A stretch of 64,000 nucleotides of DNA from Hydnum rufescens UP504. Its lineage: Eukaryota > Basidiomycota > Agaricomycetes > Cantharellales > Hydnaceae. Position 1 is the first letter of the stretch; every line of letters begins with the position of its first letter. The DNA lies in NCBI GenBank assembly GCA_014904985.1, contig MU128942.1, positions 62,001 through 126,000 of the forward strand. Direction: 5' to 3'. Shown in pieces: positions 34,622 to 46,439 of this stretch. Under the pieces are notes generated by a model, which saw only the letters and a program-made list of their open reading frames with translations, searched no databases and had not been told where the DNA came from. The position numbers were made by a program, and so were the translations under genes.

Positions 34622-34992
34622 CACCTAATGCACCCTCAAAATAGTACCTCTTAGGTGGTTTGAGTTTGCATCTGCAAACCACCTAAGAGGTGTTCTGAGT
34701 ATAGGTGTGTCTAAGACACACCTGAGGGGTATTTTTGGGGAATTTTTTTTCTAAGTTCACTATATAGACATGTCTAAAATAGCCCACTGCAGGCACCGCC
34801 TGGGAGGGTTTGTTCACTGGCTGGAGAGTGTTACAGGTCTAATTTAGGCATGTCTAATAAGATATTTTCTGGAGCCTTAGAGGTGTCTATCATCCTTACT
34901 GCGTGTCTACTGGTGTCTAAATCAACATTTTGAGCCCAAGACCTCTGGTGGCAGTACTAATAGGTGTCTAATGTTGTCTAGATCCAATAATA

Positions 34993-35093
34993 TGTCAGCA
35001 GATTGGGTCCACAGCTGATTCCAATCAGTACTTGGCTACTGTACATATGTATTATGTAATGCATCTGGCACCCGCTGCCCACATCTTTCAACA
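34993..35093 (+). repeat. 5' LTR of element E (101 bp)
   Basis: Differs from the 3' copy at about eight positions, all of them C/T or A/G transitions (for example TTCCAATC against TTCTGATC, and CCCGCTGCCCACATC against CCCACCACCCATGTC). Confidence 0.9.
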
Positions 35094-35105
35094 GGTTATG
35101 GGTCC
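35094..35105 (+). promoter_or_regulatory. Primer-binding site of element E (half initiator-tRNA-Met)
   Basis: GGTTATGGGTCC abuts the 5' LTR. It is one base away from GGTTATGGGCCC, the complement of the anticodon stem-loop GGGCCCAUAACC of eukaryotic initiator tRNA-Met, the known primer type for copia and Ty5 elements. Confidence 0.75.
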
Positions 35106-35872
35106 ATCCATTTCCTAAGGGCTATACTGTTAACTGTGTGAGTCCACTGGCTCCATGACTCAATCAAGCCTTTCTACTGTGACTGAACCTGTGACTGTCT
35201 GGACGAACTGTGCCATAGTCCATGACATCAATACCATGTCTGAAAACCTGTCGTTCATTCTCTTTTCCATGTCTAAACTGCACAACTATTCCATGGTCCA
35301 TCTGCAGGCACCCCTGCCTATACCTGGGAGTACCTGTTCTTTGGGGAAACCTCTACTCGCAACCTTACCCATGCTTGTGAGCCCATATCCCATGTCTACC
35401 ATGACTGTTGTACCTGTGTCTTTTTCGGGGAATTTTCTATTGCCACTGTGCCGTGTTGATGAGGTGGAGTATTTAGTGGGGTGTTTGGGTGGGCTCTGGC
35501 CCTGGACCTGGAACACTATTTTGAGATGTGTGTGAGAAAGTCTCCAGTGTTGGAGGGATAAATCCCTACACCATAGAATCCCCATCTGAGGTCAATTTTC
35601 CAACCAAACAAATGAATTGATCATCCATCCAATCCTTAATTTTCACACCCTTCATTCATTGGAGAAACAGTCCAAATTCTACATGTCTGAAACCCATCAT
35701 TCCACATCGTTCCTTTGCCTTAAGGGCAAAGAATTGAGATTATGTAATGACGTGGACTGTGCCTGGCCTTCATTCTGGACCTGCAGACCCATCACATGAT
35801 TCAAAAAGGGATTATGTCACTCTAAAGGAGTATTTTTCGAATTTCTCCATCATTTTTGATTGGATTGACTTG

Positions 35873-38800
35873 GATTGGCCTAATAAGACCCACAAAAAAA
35901 CTGAATCATGTGATTATCGGCAAAAGCCAGAGACAGAAACGAATCAAGGTTGAGCATCGCACAACATCACAAGCAGTATGTAAGGTGAATGTGACAAGTA
36001 TTTAGGTAGCTGATTAAAATGAGATGCCAGAGGGATAATTACATGTAGAAGGTGTCAGGGGGAGAATCAGACCAAGTTTTTTTCATTGTTTTCCAGGGCT
36101 TCTCCCCTTCAATAGCATTCCCCAACTTCATGAGACTGTCAAGGTGGTGTTCAATGCCTTGTACATGCTTGGGATGAAAATGGTTTCCCTCTGCTGATAT
36201 TTCTTCATAGATAAGATTGAATTTCTGCTTTAAATTCTCAAGATATGCAGTTTTGAAGCACCCCTGACAGACAGATAAATTATGAGATGTTCATGTGCTG
36301 AAAAATTGAGGAACTCACTTGAGAAAGACCATCAAAATCTGCAACAAGGCTTCCATTCTCACTGGGTGTGTCATCACCAAGTGAACATGCAGCACTTGTG
36401 GCCCAGGATGAGCCACACTGTGGCTCAGGTGTCGTCTTGTCCTCCAGCTCATTATCTGTGTCATCAGGGGTCACATCTGCGATAGGATCAATGGGGGAGG
36501 ACATTTCTGCATCACCATGGATGCCAGGTATGTGATAGAATGGGGTAGTACAGCGATGGTGGAGTGTGTAGAAGAATGGAAGACCATGCTTTGCAGTGCC
36601 AAGAATGTCATTTGCGCATCAAACCAGGTGCTTGCACAATAGAAATCGATTGATCAAGTATGATGGGCAGCTGCAAGTCCAGTCATTGATAGATGTGTGG
36701 TATCGACCACTGGCCTCATGCTCCACCTCCTCTTGTAACCAATATAACCACTCTTGCTGCCAAGCCTTAGTCTTTTGTGTCTTACAAATAATCAAGGCTT
36801 CCTTTTCAGCTCAGCATAATTCATCAGTTTTTGAATACTCAGTCCATGCTTTTTTGAAATCCACCTGCCAATTTGCAAGCCACTTGGGTCTTCTGATACG
36901 ACAATGGTTAAGGTGATATTCCAATTTGTTATGGACCACTGGTAGAATCTGGGTTAAGACAAGATGGACTACAAGATCAAGTCGTGGCCGATTGAATCCA
37001 TGGAGTGTAGTATGCTTGAGTTGATTCCAAAATCCCTCCACAATCATTGTGGTGTGCAAGACAGATATTGTCAAGCCTGATGACTGAGTCCATAAAGACC
37101 ACTTGTCTGGACAATACCAACAATTCCATAAGTATGCCCATGATTGCGACAAACCATTCTCTTTGCAATATGTATACATATCTCTAACAGTGCCAGTATA
37201 AATCTCAGCAGCCATAAGTCTTGTATTTGCTTCGTCATTAAAAGGGATTAGTGGATGTTGGGATGCATGGTGACAGAATTTGTCCAGGATAGTTCAGCAA
37301 TATTCTTTTGGACAGAAAGACTCTGCATCATGAGGGGGCTTAGCATGAGGAGGTGGAGGCCATATTGGTAATCGTTTTCTGCCATGTAAAATGAGTACCA
37401 TTGGGCGTTGGCACGACTGTACTATAATCTGACAAAAAGTCACTATATTGGATGCATGACGACAAAGAGTCATGGTTCATACCTTTGTATCCTCCTCGAA
37501 ATCCACTTCCTCATTAGTATTTGTTGGTGGTCACACAATTCCACTGGTCATGTCAAGTTCTGCATCCTTTCCAGTGTTGTGAATCCTGGGGCCCCATGTT
37601 CCATCGATAAAGCTGAACATGTGATTTGCTTTTTGAGGATTGTATGCCGCAGGTGGCCGATTCTCTGAGAGGCATTCTTCCACTGTTTTTGTGGCATGCC
37701 AGAAGCAAGAAATATGTGTTGCACTGGGAAATACCTTCTGCATTGCCTTAATTTCACTCAACTCTTTATTGGAGAGTGTGAACCTAAAATTTGGGCAAGC
37801 TTTCATGAAATACCTGAGATAATCCTCTAGGACTCGCTCCTTTGCCCCTATATTAGCTGTACCATTGGTGGAGGTATGGATAAAGAAGCCAAGAGGGATC
37901 CCTTGGCCATTAGCTTCTGTCATTACTGCCAATACCTCATAACCAGCAGAATTGGTATTAACTATGGCACTAGAATTAGTCCTTCAACCACTATACAATT
38001 AGGAAGATAATTCTCACATGTACCATCAATGGCAAGCTCAACAGTTTGTTCCCCCCAATTATCAACAGTGAATTTCAACACAAATGCAAGCATGCTGACC
38101 CCTGGCTCATCATGGATATTTATCTCCTCAACTTCAACACCATTTGCCTCCTGGAGGAGGATCCTAGCTGATTTTACTTGGTCTTTATCACATTGCCACA
38201 CACTTTCATTGATTTGGACCCATTCAGCATACACTTGTGCCTGCATAAACTCTGCCTCATGCTCTAACTGTGTAATCTCCTTCCAGATCTACAAGTAATA
38301 ATTAGATGGTGACCAGACACAGTATATAGCCACAGACCTCTTTGGGCATGGAATTCATCCGGCGCCTAATTAATTCCTTTATATTGTTGGGGAGAGAGAT
38401 CACACAGTATGGAATATGATGGAGGTCATGTGAGAATGTCACATGTACAATTTGATTTGAATCGCATAGTGTAAGCTTGAGTGTTCCATTGCATTTGAAG
38501 CAATCCATATGCCAGCAGTCTTGATGACGTTTGGGATCCAGATTGAGTTGATTTCATGTCTGGTAGCCCTCAGCCTGTGCACAATGGTAGATCAATGTGT
38601 TGGAGCCACCTGACACAATGAGTCACTGGTGATAACTGAGAATAGAATGACACATAAAAATTATTAGTAGTTTGCAAGCCTTGGAAAAATGAAAGACTAA
38701 CTTAAACTTCCACCCGCACACACCTCCAATCACTTTCTGGAGTGCATCTGAGATCTCCTTGTGCATACCAATTAGATCCAAAGATGAAATGTCAATGAGA

Positions 38801-39209
38801 TGGTCAAGTGAGACCACTGAAATGCCAAGATTCCTTAATTTGTTCTCCAGTTCATCCCATGAAACAAGTTTCTGGGTGCCAGAAGGGATATGGCCAGCAC
38901 CAGTGATGCTTCATAGGCTCCAAAGGGTTGGTAGAGGATTTGGAGAGTCATTCCTCCTCATGGTGCTGAGAAACCTTTGCATTTTTTAACTTATTTTTCT
39001 CATGACAGCTATGACAAGTTTTGGTGTGACCATTGCCACCTTTTTTTAGAGGAAAAGAATCAGGGTAGGCCTGTGTAAGTGCATTCACTGCAGCGCTGAA
39101 GATCAGGCATAGAAGCAAAGTGGAAAGACAATCTGGATATCCCTGAAGGCACAGGCATCTCCGAAACATCACATGATTAGGTTTTTTTGTGGGTCTTATT
39201 GCATAATTC
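35873..39209 (-). mobile_element. Mutator-like (MULE) DNA transposon
   Basis: The terminal inverted repeats contain AATAAGACCCACAAAAAAAC then YNAATCATGTGAT, on the left at about 35881-35915 and inverted on the right at about 39165-39203. Flanking 9-mers ATTGACTTG (35864-35872) and ATCGACTCA (39210-39218) differ by three transitions, consistent with the usual 9-bp MULE duplication. It carries a minus-strand transposase pseudogene. 35916-36280 is 3' untranslated DNA without genes. Confidence 0.8.
36280..38960 (-). pseudogene. MULE transposase with SWIM zinc finger, degenerate
   Basis: Minus-strand domains are in order. An N-terminal segment (VSLDHLIDISSLDLIGMH, ~38760-38815) comes first. A Cys-pair DNA-binding region follows (DCFKCNGTLKLTL...HIPYCVISLP, 38302-38508). 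The MULE catalytic domain comes next: FVLKFTVDNWGEQTVELAIDGT with the first Asp (38080-38180), MTEANGQGIPLGFFIHTS (~37900), AKERVLEDYLRYFMKACPN (~37850), and FPSATHISCFWHATKTV (~37700). The C-terminal helical part MIVEGFWNQLKHTTLHGFNRPR..DLVVH (36970-37060) is then followed by a SWIM finger with CSC and CKHLV (~36628-36690). A tail rich in Asp/Glu/Ser ends at 36280. Several frameshifts and stops (for example near 37950) make it inactive. Confidence 0.87.
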
Positions 39210-40118
39210 ATCGACTCAGGAACGACCATGTCCAGAAAGATACTAATCGTACCTATCAAACAGTACCAAACATGAAACGAACAGATCAAAAATGCAGTCC
39301 CTGTACCAATATCTTTCCATGATTCATACTCTAAAGGAGTATTTCTTGATTTTCGAAGCCAATTCTTATCGGATTCACTCACGAGTACCACTCCCTGAAA
39401 GCTGTTAAAAATGTGCATTGAACGGTAGCAAGGGAAAATGAGCAGATGCGAACTCCATTTTTCACAAGACAACCCCTTCCTCATGACTCCCCCCTTGCTC
39501 CACCAACACAAATGACAAATTGGTTCTGGCCCTCTTAATTCCAATGCAAAGGACACTCAGGGAGACCTATTCCACCATTCCTTAAGGGAATCTATCCAGT
39601 TTCAAGGGAGGAATGCCTTGTAAAGTGTTTTTTTGTCTCTTTTTCACTTGATTCTTGAATATCTCCACCAGTTTTGAAGCTTTTAGCTTCATTTCTTTTT
39701 CATTATGCTTCCCTTATCTCCGCTTTTCTTCTGGAATTTTTAATTGTGGTCTGGAATGTATATAAAGGGGAGGGAGCATGTAAATATTTGGTTTTTCCCC
39801 CTATCACAGTCTGAGGCACTGAAGTATTGCCACTGTCTGGAGGAGATTTCCCACTTGTCAAGACTGTGTACAGCTGCATTAAGACTGAATAGTCAAGAGG
39901 ATGACTTCAGAGTGTGGCCTTGACATCTTTATTTTGTGACACTGATCTATTCCCTTGAGCAATCACTGTTCATTGGGATTTTCTATTATCCAAAAAGACC
40001 TTCATTTCCCTAGACCTGAATATTTGAATTGTCCCCATGGCTCCCTTCATTTTTCCTATCCTCAACGACATGGACAGTAGTTGGATTGGTTTATTAACCA
40101 TCCTGCTTACACCAGACT

Positions 40119-40680
40119 TGTAACAAAGTGCCTCCTGGATTCAGGAGGGCACTTGTTGTCGTACTTGGACAAAGCGGAGTCAACATATTGGGAGCCAGAT
40201 GGGAGGGAATAAGGGGACAGTGAGAGGAGGTAATCACACTGCCCTCAGCACTGGCTTTGGGCAGGGGAGCTGGACACAGAGCTAAGCACTGGCTTTGCTC
40301 TGAGTCCAGGGGAAAAGGTTGCAAGGGAAGGGAGATAATGATGAAAGAGGTATAATGTAGTGACTGGCCAAGTGGCACAGTCACTACCTAAGGAGAAGGA
40401 GGGGTCAGCAAGTAGAGAAGATGCTCTACTTACTGTTGTGTAGGTTATCCAGGGACAGACAACTGCAGGGGCCAGAGGAAAGACCCAGCTAGTGATTAAT
40501 GGCTACTAGCAAGCCAACCAAGCAGCCAGATAGGCAAGACAGAGATAGAGACAAGAGGTTTCATGGTTTCTCACTAGGTGATGAAGATCTGGGCAAAGGT
40601 TAACTATTTGATTCCATGGAATCTGCCATATATACATGACTTTTGAGTCCTAACTTAATTACATAATACACTATATTACA
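40119..40680 (+). mobile_element. Solo LTR, TGTAACA...ATTACA type (562 bp)
   Basis: Starts TGTAACAAAGTGCC and ends CACTATATTACA. Flanking 5-mers AGACT (40114-40118) and GGACT (40681-40685) differ by one transition. The 5' end folds as a hairpin (AAGTGCCTCCTG, loop, CAGGAGGGCACTT; 40126-40154). It is inserted seven bases from the end of the preceding solo LTR. No coding capacity. The family appears only once in this window. Confidence 0.65.
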
Positions 40681-41057
40681 GGACTTGGCTCGTGACTCTT
40701 GGGTGACCTACTGTAGGGTCTTTTGGGTGGGATGGAGGTGGTGCCTGGGCGAGGGGATTGCCATGGATCTGGCTGGTTGATTGGGGTGTGTGCAGGGGAT
40801 TTGGATATCCAGCTTGCAGCACATGACATCATCAAGACATCTACCATCATTCTTCTGGTTCATGCGAGGGAGTTTGGGCTTGGCGTGTGGTACCCACTAC
40901 TGTTGGGGATTTATTAATCTATGGTACTCAAGTCTTTACTTGAATGGGAGTATAATTTTGTTGCCTGTCTTCCCCCCTTCTGCTTTTCTTTTTGTCTTGC
41001 TCATTCAAACTCATTTGCTCCAGTGGGAGTTACTGCCTGCTTTTTCTGTTTTCTCAC

Positions 41058-42607
41058 TGTTGGAGGGAAAAATCCCTACCACATAGAGTTCCCTTTCAGC
41101 ATCGAATTTTCTGATGAATGAATTAAAAATGTACCAACATGTCATTCCAATAACAAGCCTTTCATCTGTTCATGGATGAGCATGAATTCCATATGCCTGA
41201 AAAGATGTAAATGGAATGCTCATTTCCCTTGTACACGAGTCAATCTCTTGGGGTCTTCAACAGGCTACAGGGACTGTATTCATCTATGCCCTACCATAAG
41301 CCATGATATGGTGGACCTGGCAATTCAACTTGCCCTTCTGTATATTGTCTTGAATTCTCCTTCAATCTGCTCATACGGATCTTGTTGCCTCAAGGCTGAC
41401 TCTAACGAATGGTTATTATGTAATATGATGGATTACACACCTGGGCCTTCATTCCTACTTGCAGATACATTTACATAATCAAATAGGGGCAAATGCGGCA
41501 CTCTTAAAGAGTATTCGTCAAATTTCTCCGTCAGTTTTGATCGGATCGGCTTGAAACAGTGGCTTCCGGAAAGATATAATTCACACCTATCCAACGATAC
41601 CAAGCACGAGTCTATCCGATTAAAATTGCATGTTCTAGAACGATTTTACTATGGAATCCATGCTCTTAAGGAGTATTTTCCGCTTTTCGAAGTCAATTCA
41701 TATCTGATCGACTTGCAAATATAGCGCCCTGAAATCTGTAATTAATACCTATCGAATGATACTGATTACGTGTTCGTTGGATTAAAACTGGAGCTTCTGG
41801 AATGATTTCACCAGCTCATTCATAATTAGAAGGTGTATTTTTCGAATTTCTCCATCAATTCTGATCGGATTTGCATGAAACGACCACTCCTAGAAAGGTA
41901 TTGAAAATGCCCATCCAACAGTACAAAGGGCGTCGCAAACAAAGAAGAACTCGGTGTTCTACATACGAATTTCCCCCTTGTCTCAGGAGAACATCATTCC
42001 CCCTTCCAATTTTCAAATATCGAATATTGTCCGGCAGCCTTATATCCAAAGGATAGGACGTTCAGGACGACTTATTCCACCATTCCTCAAGGGAATCTGT
42101 CCAAAAGGGAAGGAGAAATAGTCGTTTTATGCTCTATCCTATCCCCAGACTTGTAAATTGAATAACTCTGTCAGTTTTGAAGTTTTTGACTTGATTCCTT
42201 TTTCTACATATTTCCCCTATCCCCCTTCTTCTGTCGGATATTTTATCTCATAGCGGGTTGTATATTAAGCAAATTGTGTTGAAAATTCCATTGTCTTCCC
42301 CCTCCCCAGTCTGAAGCACTGAAGTATTGCTGCTGGATTCCTGGGTGAATTCCATCTGAGGACACTGTTCCTACTGCACTTTGCCTAGGGCCACAATATT
42401 AGGACCTTAGAGTGTGGTATTTGTGGCACATTTTCCCCTTTATTCATCTGCTTGGGCATCTACTGCTTACAGTGGATTATCTTCTATCCCAAAGACCTTC
42501 CTACACCCAGACCTGAATATTCAAATTATTTTGGTGGCCCCCATTCTTTGTTCTTGATTCCATATTGCCGACTGTAGCAGAGATTCCCCCTTTTTCTCTT
42601 GCTTACA
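41058..42607 (+). mobile_element. Solo LTR, TGTTGG...TTACA family, copy 5
   Basis: Starts TGTTGGAGGGAAAAATCCC and ends TCTTGCTTACA, with the exact 4-bp duplication TCAC (41054-41057 and 42608-42611). At 1,550 bp it is the longest copy because it has three internal repeat units (about 41500-41640, 41665-41810, 41830-41960). CpG is well preserved. It sits in the 3' internal part of element E, splitting sequence that is continuous in element B at about 60735-60780. Confidence 0.88.
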
Positions 42608-42814
42608 TCACTCAAGTGGGAGCAAATTTCATTTTCATTCCTTTGACTCATTTCTGCTTCAGTGGGAGCATACCCCTTTTTCACTCACCCTGCTCCTAAT
42701 TTAGACCAGTTGTGTCTACCCCCCCCCCCTTTTATTCTATCCTTTGATCTTGTCCCCCCCCTTCCTCTGTTTATTTGGTACACCCCACCTGATCATTATC
42801 ACTGCAAGTGGGAG

Positions 42815-42915
42815 TGTCAGCAGATTGGGTCCACAGCTGATTCTGATCAGTACTTGGCTACTGTACATACGTATTATGTAATGCATCTGGCACCCACCAC
42901 CCATGTCTTTCAACA
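42815..42915 (+). repeat. 3' LTR of element E (101 bp)
   Basis: See the 5' LTR. It is preceded by the purine tract CAAGTGGGAG and followed by the TAATA duplication. Confidence 0.9.
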
Positions 42916-43284
42916 TAATAATGGTGCTATTGTGGATGCATGTCTACTAGTGGCTAAATTAAAACAAAGGCATCTGCTCAGGGGGAGATCATTAGATGGT
43001 GTCTAATGGTGTCCAATTCAATACTTGTGGTACTCTTGTGGATGTGTGCACAGTAATGTCTAAATCAAACTTTTTGACATAAGGGCCCCTGCTCAGGTGA
43101 CATCATTAGGTGGTGTCTAATGGTGTCTAAATCAAACATTTTGACATAAAGGCACTTGCTCAGGTTGCAGTACTAAGAGATGTCTAATAGTGTCTAGATC
43201 AATAATTGTGGGACCATTGCAGATGTGTGTCTACTAGTGTCCAAATCAAAACAAAGGCAACTGCTTGGACAACATCATTAGGTG

Positions 43285-43751
43285 TGTGCAATTGGAACAA
43301 GAATCTTTAGTTGCCACTACAACCCCACCATGCCTGAACCATAATTCTCAAAGTAGAAGGAATCTCAATGATTTTGATGCAAGTTCAGATGATGACTCAG
43401 AGGGTGGTGAGCTGGAGGAGTTCTTTGAGCTGGAGGAAGCTGGTTTGATAGCCACAGTGGACCAAGCAATTGTAGAACTAGATTTGGATTCAGAATGATA
43501 TTTCCTTTAACCATGTAAATGCTTTGCATAATAAAATGTCTCATCTGCACTACAGTACAGCATTGCAGAAGTCCACTAGTTCCAAAGTTGATCTCAATGA
43601 TTCAATGAGCTCAAACCCAACTCTTTTGCTATCAAATACTCTTTTGACCACTTTTTGATATCAAACATAATACAAGCCTATCAGGCACTATACAGGTATC
43701 AAAATGACATACCTTTTAAGACCCCTAAGAGTGTCTGACCAGCCTGCATTT
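43285..43751 (+). other. 3' end of an unidentified element: acidic reading frame and terminal motif
   Basis: A plus-strand frame entering from the left ends at 43498 with an acidic tail (DASSDDDSEGGELEEFFELEEAGLIATVDQAIVELDLDSE in full, from about 43379). Some 240 bp of non-coding DNA with an AATAAA-like signal follows, then CTGACCAGCCTGCA at the junction with copia C. A comparable arrangement (acidic tail, ~260 bp, CTGACCAGCCTGCA) exists at 54957-55455. The family is not recognised. Confidence 0.45.
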
Positions 43752-44358
43752 GAAAATAGGAGTAGGTCATCAACATACATGGCAACTATATTGATAATCT
43801 GACCTCAATTCTTGATGAAGACCAAGTGATCAGCATTGCTCTGCTTGTAGTCAAGTTTCAAGAAAATCTTGAGAATGCACTTGTACCACTCATGCAGTGC
43901 CTGTTGAAGACTGTAGATAGTTTTCTTTAGACAAAAGACCATTCCACCTGGTATTGAGAGGCCAGGTGGTGCCTCCATGTAAATTTCCTCTTTGAGGATC
44001 CCATTTAAGAATGCTGATTTAACATCCATCTGATCTATTTCAAGGCCAAGGTGTGCAGTGTATGCAAGCAATGCCAAGAGCAATGATTTCTTTAGGGCTG
44101 GTGTGAAGGTTTCATCAAAATTGACCCCAGGAACTTCCAAGTAGCCCTTTGCTACAAGCCAAGCTTTGTAGAGCATGATTTCACCATTGGGACTGTGCTT
44201 CAACTTGAAGGTCCACTGTGAACCAACAACCCAGTGATCTGCTGGCCTTGCAGCCATGTCAAATGTTCCAAGACCCTTTAGGGCAGAGATCTCTCTATTG
44301 CAGGCTTGTTTCCACAAGTCCACTTCTGGTCATGACATTGCATCCTTGTAGGATGTTG
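43752..44358 (-). pseudogene. copia C reverse transcriptase (5' part)
   Basis: Continuous frame with copia RT hallmarks: ACNREISALKGLGTFDM, WVVGSQWTFKLKHSPNGE, KAWLVAKGYLEVPGVNFDET, and FTPALKKSLLLALLAYTAHLG. LEIDQMDVKSAFLNG carries the first catalytic Asp (~44030). EEIYMEAPPG and LKKTIYSLQQALHEWY follow, and MYVDDLLLFS lies near 43770. Truncated right after YVDD by the neighbouring element, so the RT 3' part and RNase H are missing. Confidence 0.92.
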
Positions 44359-44363
44359 ATTCA

Positions 44364-44984
44364 TGTCAGGGCCATGCTGTGACAAGAGCACCAAACAAGT
44401 GTAAACACAGATAAATCTGGCTAAGTCTGGTGTAAGTCCAGCTGAGTCTGAATGAATCCAGGTGAGAGTAAGATAGTAAGAGACAGGAGAACAGAGGAGG
44501 AATCCTGCAGCCTGGAAGGGTCTGGGTGGTAGTGAGCACAGCAGTCCTTAAGCTCACAAAGTCAGCTGGAAAACACTGAGAGCTGTAGTCCAGAGTAGAA
44601 GCATAAATCCTGAGATTAACATTAAGGGAATAGGTACAGTGAGGCTAACCTGTAGTCCAGAGCAGAAGTGGAAATACTGAGAGACCAAAGCTGGGTCTCT
44701 GGATGTTGCCCCTGGACTACTTATACATAGTTCCTATACTAGGGGGGATTGATCGCTTAACAAGAGGTGGTTACAGGGGGCAGGCACAAGAGGGGGAGCA
44801 GGCAGGGGACAGGAAAGTGGAGGGAACAGGAACAGGGCCAGGGTAAGTGTGTGGGAACTGGAAGTAAAGGAAATGAAGGGGAAATGAAATGGAGGCAGAG
44901 GCAAATTGGAAACAGACCGGAACCAGACTGGAACCAAACTGGAACCAAAACCAGAATTAACTGGGAAATAGACAAACTCTGACA
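44364..44984 (+). mobile_element. Solo LTR, TGTCAGGGCC family, copy 4
   Basis: Starts TGTCAGGGCCATGCTGTGAC and ends AAACTCTGACA (621 bp). Flanking 5-mers ATTCA and GTTCA (44359-44363, 44985-44989) differ by one transition. It lies between integrase and RT of copia C. The Pro/Ser/Leu-rich frame at 44734-44990 is LTR sequence read through from the integrase tail. Confidence 0.87.
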
Positions 44985-46206
44985 GTTCATCTGGGTGAGT
45001 TACAATGTTGGTGACATCACCCACTGAACCCAGGTGTCCACGAGAACCAGATTTGGATTGCCTATTATACAATGTGTGTTTGAACTGTGGATCCTCATCT
45101 ACATGAGTTGGGGCTTGAGTCTGGCAGCTGGAGTGATGTATGGGCATAGTATCTGAGGTGGCTGCTGTAGAGGGTTTGTTGCTGGGTAGAGCTGGAGTAT
45201 TGGGCAAGGTGGGTGTTAGATTTGGATCAGAATTCTTCCTTACACTCTCCCCCCCTGAATCTGCAGCTTCGTCATCTTCACCCAGACCATCCAGGACCTC
45301 TGTGGTCACATGGTCTATCTTGCCCAGTTCCTCTTCAAAGTCCACATCATGCAACTCCATGATTTTCCAAGATTCAACATGATATAGCATGAAGGCTTTC
45401 TTGTTTTCAGTGTATCCCAGGTAGATGCATGGGCAGGATCTACTGCTGAACTTGCCCTGCAGATGTTCTGGTATGTGAACCCAGACCTTGCAGCCAAAAA
45501 TACAGAGGAGGGCCACTGATGGCTTCTTCCCATGGTATACCTTGTACAGGGCAGTGTCAGGAGGTAAGGCTTGTGTAGGCAGGCAGTTCTTTATTAGGGT
45601 CATGTGCTTGACAGTGTACATCCAAAAGGACTTCCCAAGTCAAGGCTCCATATCCTCCAGCATGGAGGTGGCAGCATTGTTAAGGGTTCAATTGAGACAT
45701 TCCAATATACCATTCTCCTGAGGAGTATTGGTGTTTGTGTTCTCCCAATGGACTCCTTTGTTCCTGAGGAACTTGAGGAACTCCAAGGAGACATACTCAC
45801 TGCTGCCATCATTGCAGAATTGCTTTAGATGTTTGCCAGACTCATTCTCTGCCCTTGCAAGCCACTACCTGAAGTTTGCAAAGGCTTCATTCTTGTGTTT
45901 CAAGAAGAAGACCCAGGAGTAGCAAGAGTGGTCATCCATTATAGTCATATAATACTGATGTCCTTCCCAGCTTTGGGTAGACATCAGACCACACACCTTG
46001 GAGTAGACTCATTCCAGCACCTCAGTTGCACAAGTTTGGGTCTTGGACAGAATCAGTTTTCAGGTCTGTTTCCCATGTAGACAAGCTGAGCAAATAGCAT
46101 CAGTCTTTTCTTTCATGTCAGGACAAGTGACATCCCATTGACCATGCCATTCTTGACCATTCACAGGATGTAGCAGTATTTATGTGGCTGAGTTGGTGAT
46201 GCCACA
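44985..46206 (-). pseudogene. copia C pre-integrase end, integrase core and C-terminal region
   Basis: WHHQLSHINT (~46170) and CSACLHGKQT (~46085) are the HHCC-type pre-integrase motif. The integrase core follows with MDDHSCYSWVFFLKHKNEA (first Asp, ~45940), FCNDGSSEY in place of the usual SDNGGEY (~45810), and TPQENGILECLN with the Glu (~45710). After two stops it continues with KNCLPTQALPPDTALYKVY, HGKKPSVALLCIFGCKVWVH and CIYLGYTENKKAFMLY, ending in an acidic linker with Pro/Ser/Thr-rich text. At least five in-frame stops. Cut on the right by Plavaka and on the left by a solo LTR. Confidence 0.85.
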
Positions 46207-46439
46207 TACATCAGGGAAACTGATGATCGCTCTAGATGCTCCAGAGCACCCAGAGCAACTGGAGCCATCCAGACCACATAAGCCTGCAGGTAGTCTCCAG
46301 AGCCAGCTTATAGCTCTGCTGCTTGAACAGTCCATCACTCTGACAGCTCCAGGTGCTCCCAGAGCAGGTTGATTGTTGAGGGTCCATATTATTAACATCA
46401 TGTATTGTTGAAATATAATGAAGGAAAATTCAACAGCTT

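Larger units (their letters stand above)
35548..40111 (+). mobile_element. Solo LTR, TGTTGG...TTACA family, copy 4, split by a MULE
   Basis: Starts TGTTGGAGGGATAAATCCC and ends CATCCTGCTTACA, with the exact 4-bp duplication CCAG (35544-35547 and 40112-40115). It is interrupted at 35873-39209 by a Mutator-like element; without that it is about 1.2 kb. The right half (39210-40111) aligns with the reverse complement of 20955-22169. Few CpGs remain, so this copy is old. Confidence 0.87.
34993..42915 (+). mobile_element. Copia-like non-autonomous element E, two 101-bp LTRs, heavily nested
   Basis: LTRs TGTCAGCAGATTGG...TTTCAACA at 34993-35093 and 42815-42915 are both exactly 101 bp, with the exact 5-bp duplication TAATA (34988-34992 and 42916-42920). 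Directly after the 5' LTR, GGTTATGGGTCC is a copia-type primer site (half initiator-tRNA). A purine-rich GCAAGTGGGAG precedes the 3' LTR. Once the nested inserts (35548-40111, 40119-40680, 41058-42607) are removed, only about 1.3 kb remains, too little for pol. The frame at 35155-35535 is not recognised. The 3' internal part (40700-42814) is related to the 3' part of element B (60440-60925). Confidence 0.85.
34622..43284. mobile_element. Second fold-back-related element, split by element E
   Basis: 34622-34992 matches the left arm of the 14401-16514 fold-back nearly base for base (CACCTAATGCACCCTC..., including the ACCTCTTAGGTGGTTTG small palindrome). The match stops at 34992 inside GATCCAATAATA and resumes at 42916 with TAATAATGGTGC, then diverges after about 42977. 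42978-43284 consists of degenerate GTGTCTAATGGTGTCTAAATC-type repeats ending CATTAGGTG. It is not a full palindrome. Without the insert it is about 740 bp. The flanking 8-mers (GCTCATGT, TGTGCAAT) do not match. Confidence 0.75.
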
